DNA of 48,047 nt from Plectonema cf. radiosum LEGE 06105. Lineage in GTDB: Bacteria; Cyanobacteriota; Cyanobacteriia; Cyanobacteriales; Nostocaceae. The stretch spans positions 1-48,047 of the forward strand of contig NZ_JADEWL010000045.1 in assembly GCF_015207665.1 (NCBI RefSeq), in the 5' to 3' direction. Shown here in pieces: positions 36,688-44,626 of this stretch (the first letter of the stretch is position 1; the number at the start of each line of letters is the position of its first letter). The translations under genes and the position numbers were made by a program. The notes below the pieces were generated by a model. It worked only from the letters and a program-made list of their open reading frames with translations, was not told where the DNA came from and ran no database searches.

Positions 36688-38241
36688 TTAATTCACAAGA
36701 TGTAGTAATTCAATTTTTGTAACGCGATCGCCATTTACGACTATTTTTTTGATACATCCTTGCAATAAAGCTTTTTTATCCTCTATCTGCAATTGTTGCC
36801 AAAATTTAGGATTTGAAAACGCTTGAATAACTCGCTCTTTAGCAATCAAATATTGAACGGAATTATTAGTAACAGTGGCTAAAATATCAGCAATCTGCAT
36901 TTTAATATCCTCCTTAGCTGTTTCAATTGCGGAATTTGATGGTAGTGCTTCAAGAGTATTTAACGATGCTCTAAGGGTTTTTACTTGAGATGGTTCTTCT
37001 ATGACTTTGGTTTTTTGTTCTGCTAAGACTGCTAATTTTTCGGCTTCTTTAACTAAATATTCAATCACCTGCTTTTCTAAATTATCCGAAGAAATCATCT
37101 TACCGTTACTACAAGCACCTGTGCGATAAAAACTACATTGGTAATGATGTCGAATAAAATTCTGTTTTTTGACTAATTTCTTACACTGACGACTGTAAGC
37201 TGCATCACAATAAGCACATTTAATTAAGTTGGCAAAGGGATTAGTATATTTTTGTTCGCTAACCCATCGGTTATTACGGTTTCCACGAATCATGGTTTTG
37301 ATGCGTTCGTGTTCTTCACGGGTAATAATCGCTTCCGAATCGTGGGTTCCCCAGACAACTTCCCATTCGTCAAAGGGTTTACGGTGTCCTTTGGAACGAA
37401 CTACTGTGTTATAAGGGGTTCCTCCTGCATACACGGGATTGACAAGAATTGACCGTAATCCGGAAACTGACCATTTTAAACCTGTATGGGGATAGCGTAA
37501 ATTTAACCCGCTTCCACGAGATTTATTGATATTTGCCAATATAATTTCGTCTTCTTCTGCCAATATATTAATTTTATCGTTGTGGAATTGAGGAACAGCA
37601 TTTGCTTGAATTCCTAGAATATCGTGTAATTTTTTCGCTGTTTGAGATACTGTACCGACTAGAAAAAAAGTGTCAAATACTAATCGCATTAATTGAGAAC
37701 GTGTTAATTCAATTTGTTGTTCAATCAAACAAACACAAGGACTATTATCTCTTTGATATTTATCCGAATCAACTGTATATCCTAATGGAGCATTCCAATG
37801 AGCTTTTTTATTAGCTTTGCGAGTATCTCGTTCTTTTTTGACTCGCATTCCTAACATTTTTACTTCATATTTACTCGCTGCTAATCTGACATCAATTGTT
37901 AATTCTCCACCAATACTTGATATATCAAATGGCTCATCAATTGCAGTTGGTTCGATATTTTTTTTCTTTAAAGCATCCATCAATTTATAAAAGGTTATTG
38001 ATGATGAAGTTAAACGGTCTATTCTAATAAATAATAACTGGGATACTTGACCTTTTCTTAATGCCTGAATATCATCAATTAACCGTAAAAGCCCTTTACG
38101 TTTGTCGCTAGTACGACTTTCAACGTCATAATACAACTTGGTGGCTCCCGCACTCCGCAAACGACGCATTTGCTTAATCAGCGCTCCTTCATCCTCTGCT
38201 TGTTCATCGGTGCTAACGCGAGCATATCCCCAAATGTCCAT
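36688..38241 (-). CDS. xisF-like: XisF-like large serine recombinase of the nifK element
   Basis: A 517-residue site-specific recombinase. The resolvase-type catalytic domain (1-~150) starts MDIWGYARVSTDEQAEDEGA with nucleophile Ser10 and continues VSQLLFIRIDRLTSSSITFY. The recombinase domain (HWNAPLGYTVDSDKY onward), a zinc-ribbon with CAYCDAAYSRQC and a coiled-coil C-terminus follow. The length and the IDEPFDISSIGGELTIDVRL block agree well with XisF, which excises the fdxN element in Anabaena heterocysts. It starts ~55 bp from the nifK junction and reads away from nifK, with GAAGG as ribosome site. It should excise the element and rejoin nifK. XisF needs XisH and XisI helpers, which were not seen here. 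Confidence 0.92.
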   Translation of the reverse strand: MDIWGYARVSTDEQAEDEGALIKQMRRLRSAGATKLYYDVESRTSDKRKGLLRLIDDIQALRKGQVSQLLFIRIDRLTSSSITFYKLMDALKKKNIEPTAIDEPFDISSIGGELTIDVRLAASKYEVKMLGMRVKKERDTRKANKKAHWNAPLGYTVDSDKYQRDNSPCVCLIEQQIELTRSQLMRLVFDTFFLVGTVSQTAKKLHDILGIQANAVPQFHNDKINILAEEDEIILANINKSRGSGLNLRYPHTGLKWSVSGLRSILVNPVYAGGTPYNTVVRSKGHRKPFDEWEVVWGTHDSEAIITREEHERIKTMIRGNRNNRWVSEQKYTNPFANLIKCAYCDAAYSRQCKKLVKKQNFIRHHYQCSFYRTGACSNGKMISSDNLEKQVIEYLVKEAEKLAVLAEQKTKVIEEPSQVKTLRASLNTLEALPSNSAIETAKEDIKMQIADILATVTNNSVQYLIAKERVIQAFSNPKFWQQLQIEDKKALLQGCIKKIVVNGDRVTKIELLHLVN

Positions 38242-38295
38242 ACAGTATACCTTCGAGCAATTTTATCTATTTTACCTGATAGTAAACATATTAGT

Positions 38296-38553
38296 TCTTT
38301 ACTGTTCACCGAACCCGTAGACTTTATCATTGGTAATTCCTACGGTAAGTATTTAGAGCGCGATACTAAGATTCCTTTGATTCGTATCGGCTATCCTATC
38401 ATGGACCGCCACAATCTACACCGCTACGCTACCATCGGTTATCAAGGTACTATCAATCTACTTACTTGGGTTGTAAATGCTATCTTTGAGGATATCGATC
38501 GCAATACCAATATTCCTTCTAAGACTGACATTTCCTTCGATTTGATTCGTTAG
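38296..38553 (+). CDS. nifK: Nitrogenase MoFe protein beta subunit, 3' fragment (interrupted gene)
   Basis: The last ~85 codons of nifK, reading SLLFTEPVDFIIGNSYGKYL through RHNLHRYATIGYQGTINLLT and ending KTDISFDLIR. NifK makes the beta subunit of dinitrogenase, holding half of the P-cluster ligands and the tunnel interface with NifD. Residues upstream of SLLFTEP have no NifK character, so the coding sequence is split here by the leftward element. After excision, the left half (outside the window) would be joined to it. The stop TAG is at 38,551-38,553. nifE follows in the same direction after 274 bp. Confidence 0.92.
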   Translation, partial: SLLFTEPVDFIIGNSYGKYLERDTKIPLIRIGYPIMDRHNLHRYATIGYQGTINLLTWVVNAIFEDIDRNTNIPSKTDISFDLIR

Positions 38554-38827
38554 AAATTGAATTAATTTGCGACGTGCCTTTTAAGGGAAAGGTAATGGTA
38601 ATTAAGGATGAGGTATAAAGGCTCAAGTATGAAATGTGAAGATATTTTATCCTTTATCCTTTATACTTCGGCTTCCTTTTTTACCTTTTCCTTTTTTTAT
38701 AATTGGTATTTTCTCCAATATAGGGAAAAGCTTTTTAACAATATATTGAACATCTAAGATACTGAATAAACAAAATTATTGATAACTGTTAACTGATAAC
38801 TGATAACTGATTTATTAGGCTGAAAAA
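38554..38827 (+). promoter_or_regulatory. nifK-nifE spacer with heptamer repeats
   Basis: The spacer contains pyrimidine-rich TTATCCTTTATCCTTTATAC and, at 38,784-38,811, four tandem heptamers (AACTGTT then three AACTGAT) 17 bp before the nifE ATG. The same heptamer family sits before the CHAT-CHASE2 gene at 44,566. No separate gene is seen. The heptamers may form part of the nifE leader RNA. Confidence 0.6.
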
Positions 38828-39418
38828 ATGAAAATAACTCAAAGTAAAATTAATGAATTGCTAACTGAACCAGGATGCGAGCATAATCATCAAAAAGATG
38901 GGGAAAAGAAAAATAAAGCTTGTAAACAACAAGCTCAACCGGGTGCAGCACAAGGAGGTTGTTCTTTTGATGGAGCGATGATTGCTCTGGTTCCCATTAC
39001 CGATGCTGCTCATTTAGTACATGGACCAATTGCTTGTTCTGGTAATTCTTGGGGTAGTCGTGGTAGTCTTTCTTCTGGTCCAATGCTTTACAAAAAGGGC
39101 TTTACTACTGATTTGAGCGAAAATGATGTAATTTTCGGTGGCGAAAAAAAACTTTACAAAGCTATCCAACACGTACACAAAAATTACAACCCCGCTGCTA
39201 TTTTTGTTTACTCTACCTGCGTCACAGCTTTGATTGGTGAGGATATAGATGCTGTTTGTAAAGCTGCCGAGAAGAAATTAGGTGTTCCGATTATTCCTGT
39301 AAATGCTCCGGGTTTTGTTGGTAGTAAAAATCTCGGTAATCGTCTGGCTGGAGAAACTTTATTAGAACACGTTGTCGGTACTGCTGAACCAAAACGTTTA
39401 CAACAACACCTTTTATGA
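38828..39418 (+). CDS. nifE: FeMo-cofactor scaffold protein NifE, 5' fragment (interrupted gene)
   Basis: NifE builds the FeMo-cofactor precursor together with NifN. The N-terminal ~188 residues are clear: [56 protein letters not shown], the cluster-region cysteine in [13 protein letters not shown], and [16 protein letters not shown]. After AEP the frame runs KRLQQHLL to a TGA at 39,416 that belongs to the element side. A full-length NifE is ~470 residues, so more than half lies beyond the element, outside the window. Without excision only a truncated protein can be made. Bases after 39,391 resemble the expected nifE continuation (TTTACAACA...CCTTTT) in another frame. Confidence 0.93.
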   Translation: MKITQSKINELLTEPGCEHNHQKDGEKKNKACKQQAQPGAAQGGCSFDGAMIALVPITDAAHLVHGPIACSGNSWGSRGSLSSGPMLYKKGFTTDLSENDVIFGGEKKLYKAIQHVHKNYNPAAIFVYSTCVTALIGEDIDAVCKAAEKKLGVPIIPVNAPGFVGSKNLGNRLAGETLLEHVVGTAEPKRLQQHLL

Positions 39419-39451
39419 TATGATTCCAGGAAACGATTTGAATCGATTCTT

Positions 39452-40858
39452 ATGAGAGTTTACGGTTATGCTCGCGTTAGTACCCAAGAACAAGCTGAGG
39501 AATTTGATGCATTAAATCAACAGATAGCGAGATTAAAAGCAGCGGGTGCGAGGGAAGTATTAATAGATATTGAATCTGGACGTAATGATTCGAGGAAGCA
39601 GTTTAACGAGTTGTTGAGGTTAGCGCAACATCACATTGTTGACGAAATAATTATAACTCGTATAGACCGCTTGGGTCGGAGTGTGATTACAATTCACAAG
39701 GCGATCGAAGTATTTGTGAAACATAATGTGAATTTGCGGGTATTAGATGCACCAGTCGATCCAAATAGTCCTTTTGGTTGGTTTAGTATTAATCAGATGT
39801 CGGGATTGGCTGAATTTGAATCGAGGCTTTTATCCCAACGGGTGAAACAAGGAAACGAATATTTTCGACAGCAGTTAAAGTTTTGCGTTGCTCCATTTGG
39901 ATATACCAAGGATGAAAATCATCGGTTGACTCCGAATCAAAATATTCACGAAAAGTCGGGTAAAACTTATTTTGAGTTAGCCAAAATAATTATTGATTTA
40001 ATTTTAGAAAGGCGATCACTAAAGGATGTATGTAACTATATTTATACCGAATATGAAATAGTGTTTACGGTATCAGGGTTGCGAGATTGGTCAAGAAATC
40101 TTGCATTACAAGGACATACAGCATATTTTGTCAAAAAGAAAAAAGGTATTAATCGGGAACCGATTATTAATTTTAATACCCATGAGGCTTTAATTAACTC
40201 GACAACATTAGATGCAATCGAACGTAAGTTGTCAGCAAATAGGAAATACCGTAGTTCCGCACAATCAACCCGTGGAAACTATCCCCTTGCAGGTTTAATA
40301 AAATGCGTCCATTGTGGGGGTAGTATGTATCGTAACTTTTCCCGACATCAAACAAAAACCGAATATATGCGGTGTGTTAATTATAGTAAACCAGGGTTAT
40401 ATCATTGTGAGAATTCAAAATGCACCCGATTGAGGGAAATTATAGCCAAGACTATTAGGACTTTGTGTAAAAATGCTCCGAATTTAATCGAGCATTTAGA
40501 AAATCATTCACAGACGACAGAAGTTATCAATACCAAAGAGATTGAAAAATTAACCAACGAATTGTCAGTTTTACGGGGACTTCGCAGTTCAAACCCTGAT
40601 ATAATTGCGGCGATGGTCAAAATAGAAGCAACTATTAATACCCTATCAATCCCGGTAAAAATAGTTGATAGTAATGGGTTAGAGAATGCTAAAAGAAAAA
40701 TTGCGATCGCGTCTCAAGCAGCATTTTGGGAATCATTGGATGATCAGGAACTCAAATTAGCATTATCGGAATTTGTGGAAAAAGTTGAGGTGGATTCCGA
40801 GGGGAATGTAACTCCGAATTTTAAATTACCATTCACCCTATCCTCAATAGTTCCATAG
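39452..40858 (+). CDS. Large serine recombinase of the nifE element
   Basis: A 468-residue recombinase. The catalytic domain begins MRVYGYARVSTQEQAEEFDA (Ser10 nucleophile), with IIITRIDRLGRSVITIHKAI. A DNA-binding recombinase domain follows, then a zinc-ribbon (LIKCVHCGGSMYRN and a second pair in YHCENSKC) and a coiled-coil C-terminus (IEKLTNELSVLRGLRSSNPD). It differs clearly from the nifK-element enzyme, so the two elements use separate recombinases and probably separate sites. It starts ~60 bp from the end of nifE homology and points into the element. The palindrome CGATTTGAATCG lies just before its ATG (39,434-39,445). The expected role is excision in heterocysts. Confidence 0.92.
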   Translation: MRVYGYARVSTQEQAEEFDALNQQIARLKAAGAREVLIDIESGRNDSRKQFNELLRLAQHHIVDEIIITRIDRLGRSVITIHKAIEVFVKHNVNLRVLDAPVDPNSPFGWFSINQMSGLAEFESRLLSQRVKQGNEYFRQQLKFCVAPFGYTKDENHRLTPNQNIHEKSGKTYFELAKIIIDLILERRSLKDVCNYIYTEYEIVFTVSGLRDWSRNLALQGHTAYFVKKKKGINREPIINFNTHEALINSTTLDAIERKLSANRKYRSSAQSTRGNYPLAGLIKCVHCGGSMYRNFSRHQTKTEYMRCVNYSKPGLYHCENSKCTRLREIIAKTIRTLCKNAPNLIEHLENHSQTTEVINTKEIEKLTNELSVLRGLRSSNPDIIAAMVKIEATINTLSIPVKIVDSNGLENAKRKIAIASQAAFWESLDDQELKLALSEFVEKVEVDSEGNVTPNFKLPFTLSSIVP

Positions 40859-40980
40859 CTGTTGATAAACTCTTGGGGAGACATATCCCCAACCTTTAAA
40901 TCTCCGTAGTATTTTTCATAAGCTTCAAGTAACCTGTCATTAAGCATTTTAAACACTTGTTGAGAATGTGTCGAAGTCAT
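40744..40980 (-). CDS. Small hypothetical protein overlapping the recombinase 3' end antisense
   Basis: A 78-residue frame. The first ~45 residues (SQQVFKMLNDRLLEAYEKYY, DLKVGDMSPQEFINSYGTIE) look like a soluble helical protein and lie outside the recombinase. The last ~38 codons overlap the recombinase 3' end on the opposite strand and have a composition expected of an antisense shadow. It could be a real small gene with a tail fixed by overlap, or chance. No ribosome site is seen. Confidence 0.35.
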   Translation of the reverse strand: MTSTHSQQVFKMLNDRLLEAYEKYYGDLKVGDMSPQEFINSYGTIEDRVNGNLKFGVTFPSESTSTFSTNSDNANLSS

Positions 40981-41016
40981 AACATAAACAGTGTAGCGAT
41001 GTATTTAGGTTATTTG

Positions 41017-41400
41017 TTAGCGAAAATTTTTCTGTTTGCAGCAAACAACTTGAAAATTGCCAAATCCATCAAGTGAATAATATCCGGTGTCTTCTATCAA
41101 TAGATGTATAACCACCTTGACAATAGTGTCAAAAGCTGAAGAATCTATTAGTAACAAATGATAGATACATTTAGTAGTCAATTGATGAGAAATTACCATG
41201 GTAGCGGATGAATCCAATTTTCCATACTTTGAAAGGTGAATCGATCGGAAAATTGGTTCAAACTGCATAATCACTTTACAGAGGCACCCATAAATATATA
41301 TAGCAATATAGGACACCTGCATTAATGCGGCAAAGATGCAAATCAATAATAATGATGAATTTTTATGGGTGAAATAGCAATCATGTATTGTTAATATCAT
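41017..41400 (-). CDS. Doubtful hypothetical ORF
   Basis: A 127-residue frame, rich in Ile, Cys and Tyr, in the gap between the recombinase and the sigma-like gene. Its C-terminal part (FDTIVKVVIHLLIEDTGYYS) looks more protein-like than its N-terminal part. There is no ribosome site, recognised motif or partner. It may be a degraded gene. The rest of the 40,981-41,447 gap holds no other candidate apart from the mini-ORF at 41,418. Confidence 0.2.
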   Translation of the reverse strand: MILTIHDCYFTHKNSSLLLICIFAALMQVSYIAIYIYGCLCKVIMQFEPIFRSIHLSKYGKLDSSATMVISHQLTTKCIYHLLLIDSSAFDTIVKVVIHLLIEDTGYYSLDGFGNFQVVCCKQKNFR

Positions 41401-41406
41401 TAAATA

Positions 41407-41441
41407 TAGGAGAAGGAATGTTTCAAATAATTATCTGGTAA
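41407..41441 (+). promoter_or_regulatory. Strong ribosome site with 7-codon leader ORF before the sigma-like gene
   Basis: AGGAGAAGGA is followed immediately by ATG and a 7-codon frame (MFQIIIW, stop TAA at 41,439-41,441), ending 6 bp before the first ATG of the sigma-like gene. The gene itself has no ribosome site of its own, so translation may be coupled to this leader. Confidence 0.4.
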
Positions 41442-41447
41442 TATTTT

Positions 41448-42923
41448 ATGCTTATGGAAAGACGGGGAAACATCATCAAGAAGTTTTCTAGCTTTATCAG
41501 CTTTACAGGTGATAATCATCAAATAAAATTGAGTTGGCAGGTTGACTTGACATTAGAAAATAGTATCAAATTAAAAGTAGCAACAGACCCAGAGGCGAAA
41601 GAAAGTTTTTGGGTGCAATATTTTCTGAAAGTGTTATTAATTCAACACCAATTTGAAAATCCGGAATATATTCCCACAGCAAAAAGGCATTTTTCAGCTT
41701 ATTTACAAGAAGCCTGTTTTAAAGCTGCCAAAGATATACATCATGAATTGAAGTATATTAAGCATAAATATTCTTTAGAAGAATGTTTTCAAATAGCAAA
41801 TATTGCTGCTAGTTCACCGAACCAATTTTTCAATAATTTTAATTTATCACGAGATAAAATTAATATAGAAGCATATGCAATAACTGCTTTTAAACGATTT
41901 ATTCGCAATCAAATTTATCAGCAAGATTTAGAAGCGAGAAGAACAAAATTTTCTAATTATGGTTTATTAAAGAATTTAAGTACGAAGGAATTAAATAAGG
42001 CTTTGCTCTCGCAAAACGTTAATAGTCAACAAATCATTTTATATCGTTTAGGTTGGCAATGCTTTAATGAAATTTTTCAGCCACCATCTAACCAGTTGAG
42101 TCGCACACCAAATCCTTCAGAAGAAGACTTTACAGTAATTGCTAATTATTACAATCAACGTTGCAAGCAACTGAATCTTATCAATGTATCAGCAACAGAT
42201 ATCACAATTAAAGAAATACTTGAAACTTGTATAAATGCAGCTAAAAATTATCGTACTAAGCAATATTTTTCCTTTGAAGAAAATTATCATGGTATTTGTG
42301 ACGATACACCATCTACCTTGGATATATTAATACAGCAGGAAGAATGGCAGCAAGTACAAGTGATTATTGACAATTTATTCACCAATATGCCAAAACTATG
42401 TCAAATCATTTTTCAATTATGGCAGGGATTAAACTTAACTCAAACAGAAATAGCCAATCTTCTCAAATCTAAATATCCAGAGTTGCAAAAACAGTATCAA
42501 GTAGCTCGTCAGTTAAAAAGATATACAAGAAGTATATTAAGAGAATTTGCCGAGGAATGGAATAAAGTGAATTCAGAAATCTACCTGGATAGCGATAAAG
42601 ATATTGAAAGAATTAAATCAGCTTTAGATAAATGTTTAGAATTATATTGCAAACAATTTTTATTCTCGATTCTAGATGAAACATTTCAGAAGTTTATTGT
42701 TGAAAAGCAAAAAAATTGTGATTTGAGCCATCCTTTAAGTTTAGTAATGGTCATTAAATTAAATTTCATTGATTTATTCCAAAATGAACTTGAAAAAAGT
42801 ATGTGTTTAGCTGCTAATTCTCTTTCAGCAGTTAATTCTAAGCTGGTTGACATTGTAAATGAGTGGATAGAAATTAAAGAAATTAAAGAAATTAAACAGG
42901 ATAATTTTTATGATAGGAAATAA
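41448..42923 (+). CDS. Large sigma-70-like protein linked to DUF1822 (nifE-element copy)
   Basis: A 491-residue protein. A start at codon 3 (MERRGNIIKKFSS, 41,454) is also possible. The N-terminal half is helical without a known motif (PTAKRHFSAYLQEACFKAAK; ITAFKRFIRNQIYQQDLEAR resembles sigma region 2 helices). Residues ~310-380 resemble sigma region 4 with a helix-turn-helix (LWQGLNLTQTEIANLLKSKY then ARQLKRYTRSILREFAEEWN). The C-terminal ~100 residues are a helical domain of unknown role. It heads a tight plus-strand set: its 3' end overlaps the DUF1822 frame by 14 bp, and CHAT-CHASE2 follows. It is much larger than the 221-residue counterpart at 29,224. Promoter recognition is inferred, not shown. 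Confidence 0.65.
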   Translation: MLMERRGNIIKKFSSFISFTGDNHQIKLSWQVDLTLENSIKLKVATDPEAKESFWVQYFLKVLLIQHQFENPEYIPTAKRHFSAYLQEACFKAAKDIHHELKYIKHKYSLEECFQIANIAASSPNQFFNNFNLSRDKINIEAYAITAFKRFIRNQIYQQDLEARRTKFSNYGLLKNLSTKELNKALLSQNVNSQQIILYRLGWQCFNEIFQPPSNQLSRTPNPSEEDFTVIANYYNQRCKQLNLINVSATDITIKEILETCINAAKNYRTKQYFSFEENYHGICDDTPSTLDILIQQEEWQQVQVIIDNLFTNMPKLCQIIFQLWQGLNLTQTEIANLLKSKYPELQKQYQVARQLKRYTRSILREFAEEWNKVNSEIYLDSDKDIERIKSALDKCLELYCKQFLFSILDETFQKFIVEKQKNCDLSHPLSLVMVIKLNFIDLFQNELEKSMCLAANSLSAVNSKLVDIVNEWIEIKEIKEIKQDNFYDRK

Positions 42924-44172
42924 TCAGATGTTGAAATTAGAAGATTTGTTAGAAATTTATCCCGAACATTTATGGTTGGAATTTTCTGAAAAAGAACAGG
43001 AAACAGCATGGAATCAAAGTAGCGTAAATCATGACCAAAATGCAACTGCTTGTCACAGAGCTTTTGTTAATAACTTATGTTTAAATACTTTCGTTAAATG
43101 GTTGGAAGATGAACCGGATTTACCCGAAAAATTCCAGATACCCGCACCATCTCCAGATTTGCATCGACAATGGGAATTTGTGAATGGAATTGAGTTAACT
43201 TTTAATCGAACTCGTTTAGTTTTAATTCCCACTGAACAAGATAATATCGATGAGTTTCGTATTCCCCAAGAATGGATTGATATTCCTAATTGGGTTGCTA
43301 ATTACTATGTTCCGGTACAAGTAAATTTAGCAGAAAATTGGTTAAGGATATGGGGATTTATTAGTTATGGACAAGTTATCAAGAAAGCAAAATATGATTC
43401 TCTCGATAGAAGTTATTGTGTAGATAATTGGGATTTAACTGCGGATATTAACGTTATGTGGGTAGCTCAGCAACTTTGTGCAGTTAAGGAACTAAAAGTT
43501 AAGCCATTACCAAGTTTATCAAAAGTTCAAGCACAAGAAATTATTCACCAATTAAGCAAATCAACTGTTTATTCCCCTCGTTTAGATATTGATTTTAATT
43601 TGTGGGGAGCAATCTTAAATGACAATGAATATCGCTTTATTTTGTATAGTCAGAGCATAAAAAAATCACACAATAATCTTATGAAAAATACAAATAAAAT
43701 TGTATATAATTTGAGTTCATGGTTTGATAATATCTTTAATGAAGGTTGGTGTTCTGTTGATGATTTATTTAGTTTGACAGATACAAGGGCTTTTCAATTC
43801 AGAAGCGATTCTGTTTTGAATGAAGTTTGTGTCAAAGGAGCTAAACTGATTGATTTAGGGATGCAAATAGAAAATAAATCTGTAGCGTTACTGATTGGTT
43901 TATCACCGCAAATTGATAATAAAGTTGGTATTCGCGTACAGCTTTATCCAGCATCTGGAGAAACTTATTTACCCGCTCATATTAAATTAAGTTTGCTTTC
44001 TGAGTTGGGAACAACTTTACATTCAGTTGAATCGAGAAGTTACGATAATTATATTCAATTGAAAAGATTTAAACTTCCCTTGGGTAAACATTTCAGTATT
44101 CAAGTAGCTCTCAAAGATGTCCAAATTATCGAGAATTTTATTCTTGAAGGGTTCGCCTCTTCCGATATATGA
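42910..44172 (+). CDS. DUF1822 family protein (nifE-element copy)
   Basis: A 420-residue protein overlapping the sigma-like gene by 14 bp, so translation is probably coupled. The second Met (MLKLEDLLEIYPEHLWLEFS, 42,928) is an alternative start. The N-terminal half includes HRAFVNNLCLNTFVKWLEDE and a WDLTADINVMWVAQQLC block. The C-terminal half has SWFDNIFNEGWCSVDDLFSL and the family's beta-rich end, RVQLYPASGETYLPAHIKLS, then FSIQVALKDVQIIENFIL. This end aligns by eye with the shorter DUF1822 protein at 29,922. It has no signal or membrane segment. The function of the family is unknown; the setting suggests a link between the sigma-like and CHAT-CHASE2 proteins. Confidence 0.82.
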   Translation: MIGNNQMLKLEDLLEIYPEHLWLEFSEKEQETAWNQSSVNHDQNATACHRAFVNNLCLNTFVKWLEDEPDLPEKFQIPAPSPDLHRQWEFVNGIELTFNRTRLVLIPTEQDNIDEFRIPQEWIDIPNWVANYYVPVQVNLAENWLRIWGFISYGQVIKKAKYDSLDRSYCVDNWDLTADINVMWVAQQLCAVKELKVKPLPSLSKVQAQEIIHQLSKSTVYSPRLDIDFNLWGAILNDNEYRFILYSQSIKKSHNNLMKNTNKIVYNLSSWFDNIFNEGWCSVDDLFSLTDTRAFQFRSDSVLNEVCVKGAKLIDLGMQIENKSVALLIGLSPQIDNKVGIRVQLYPASGETYLPAHIKLSLLSELGTTLHSVESRSYDNYIQLKRFKLPLGKHFSIQVALKDVQIIENFILEGFASSDI

Positions 44173-44626
44173 TTAAGTTCTTTAATTCCGCAAAAACTCT
44201 ACAAAGAATGAATTACAAAATATAAAAATAATTTCTTAATGCCAATGCTCTAATTTACAAGTGTAGGCAAGAAGTTGATTTTTGATGAATTTTGTTATTT
44301 TGATATTTTTTAATAACTAATAGTTATTTTGATAGTATCATCTGATGCCAATCTAAAGAATATTCCTTTGGATAGATAAATTAGGATATTGTCGATCGCA
44401 CCTGGATTAAAAATTGGTTTAAAAACCTTGCAAAAGCATTTAAAAACCCCGGTTATTTTTTGCGTTGTCGAGAATGGTGTAAAATATGATATTAAATTCA
44501 CCCGAATGTACCAGTTGGAATAATCCTTAAGAGTAGCCTCCAAAGATTAGTTCCCAGGAACCGATACTGATAACTGATAACTGTCAACTGTCAACTGTCA
44601 ACTGTCCTCTGTCCTCTGATAAATTT
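44173..44626. promoter_or_regulatory. Spacer before CHAT-CHASE2 with eight tandem heptamers
   Basis: A 454-bp AT-rich region without a supported gene. At 44,566-44,621 there are eight consecutive heptamers (two ACTGATA, three ACTGTCA, ACTGTCC, TCTGTCC, TCTGATA) ending 5 bp before the CHAT-CHASE2 ATG. A leader of this type is also found before nifE. It may influence mRNA stability or translation. Confidence 0.6.

Larger units (their letters stand above)
1..38295. mobile_element. nifK-interrupting excision element (right-hand portion, left end outside window)
   Basis: The 3' end of nifK begins abruptly at about 38,296, in frame with a serine recombinase gene lying just inside the boundary and pointing away from it. 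This is the layout of heterocyst excision elements such as the fdxN element with xisF. The nifK 5' part is not in the window, so the element extends left of base 1 and is at least 38 kb long. Cargo includes CHAT/AAA proteins, two vanadium haloperoxidases, a VioB/RebD-like unit, a glutaminase and many decayed genes. The exact core site cannot be fixed because the left junction is absent. No xisH- or xisI-like gene was recognised in the visible part. The boundary is read from where NifK-like protein sequence starts (residues SLLFTEPVDF). Confidence 0.85.

Noticed and set aside
38138-38320. Frames on the plus strand across the nifK-recombinase gap (including one from 38,170)
   Set aside because: The part before 38,296 is the antisense of the recombinase start and element end. 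Only the NifK-like portion has family character.
36688-40858. Idea that the two recombinases are a duplicated pair from one element
   Set aside because: They differ in length and sequence throughout (for example LTSSSITFYKLMD versus LGRSVITIHKAIE), so they are not recent duplicates.
44310-44543. A 77-residue minus-strand frame in the spacer before CHAT-CHASE2
   Set aside because: No ribosome site, no protein-like composition or motif, and it lies in a repeat-containing AT-rich spacer.
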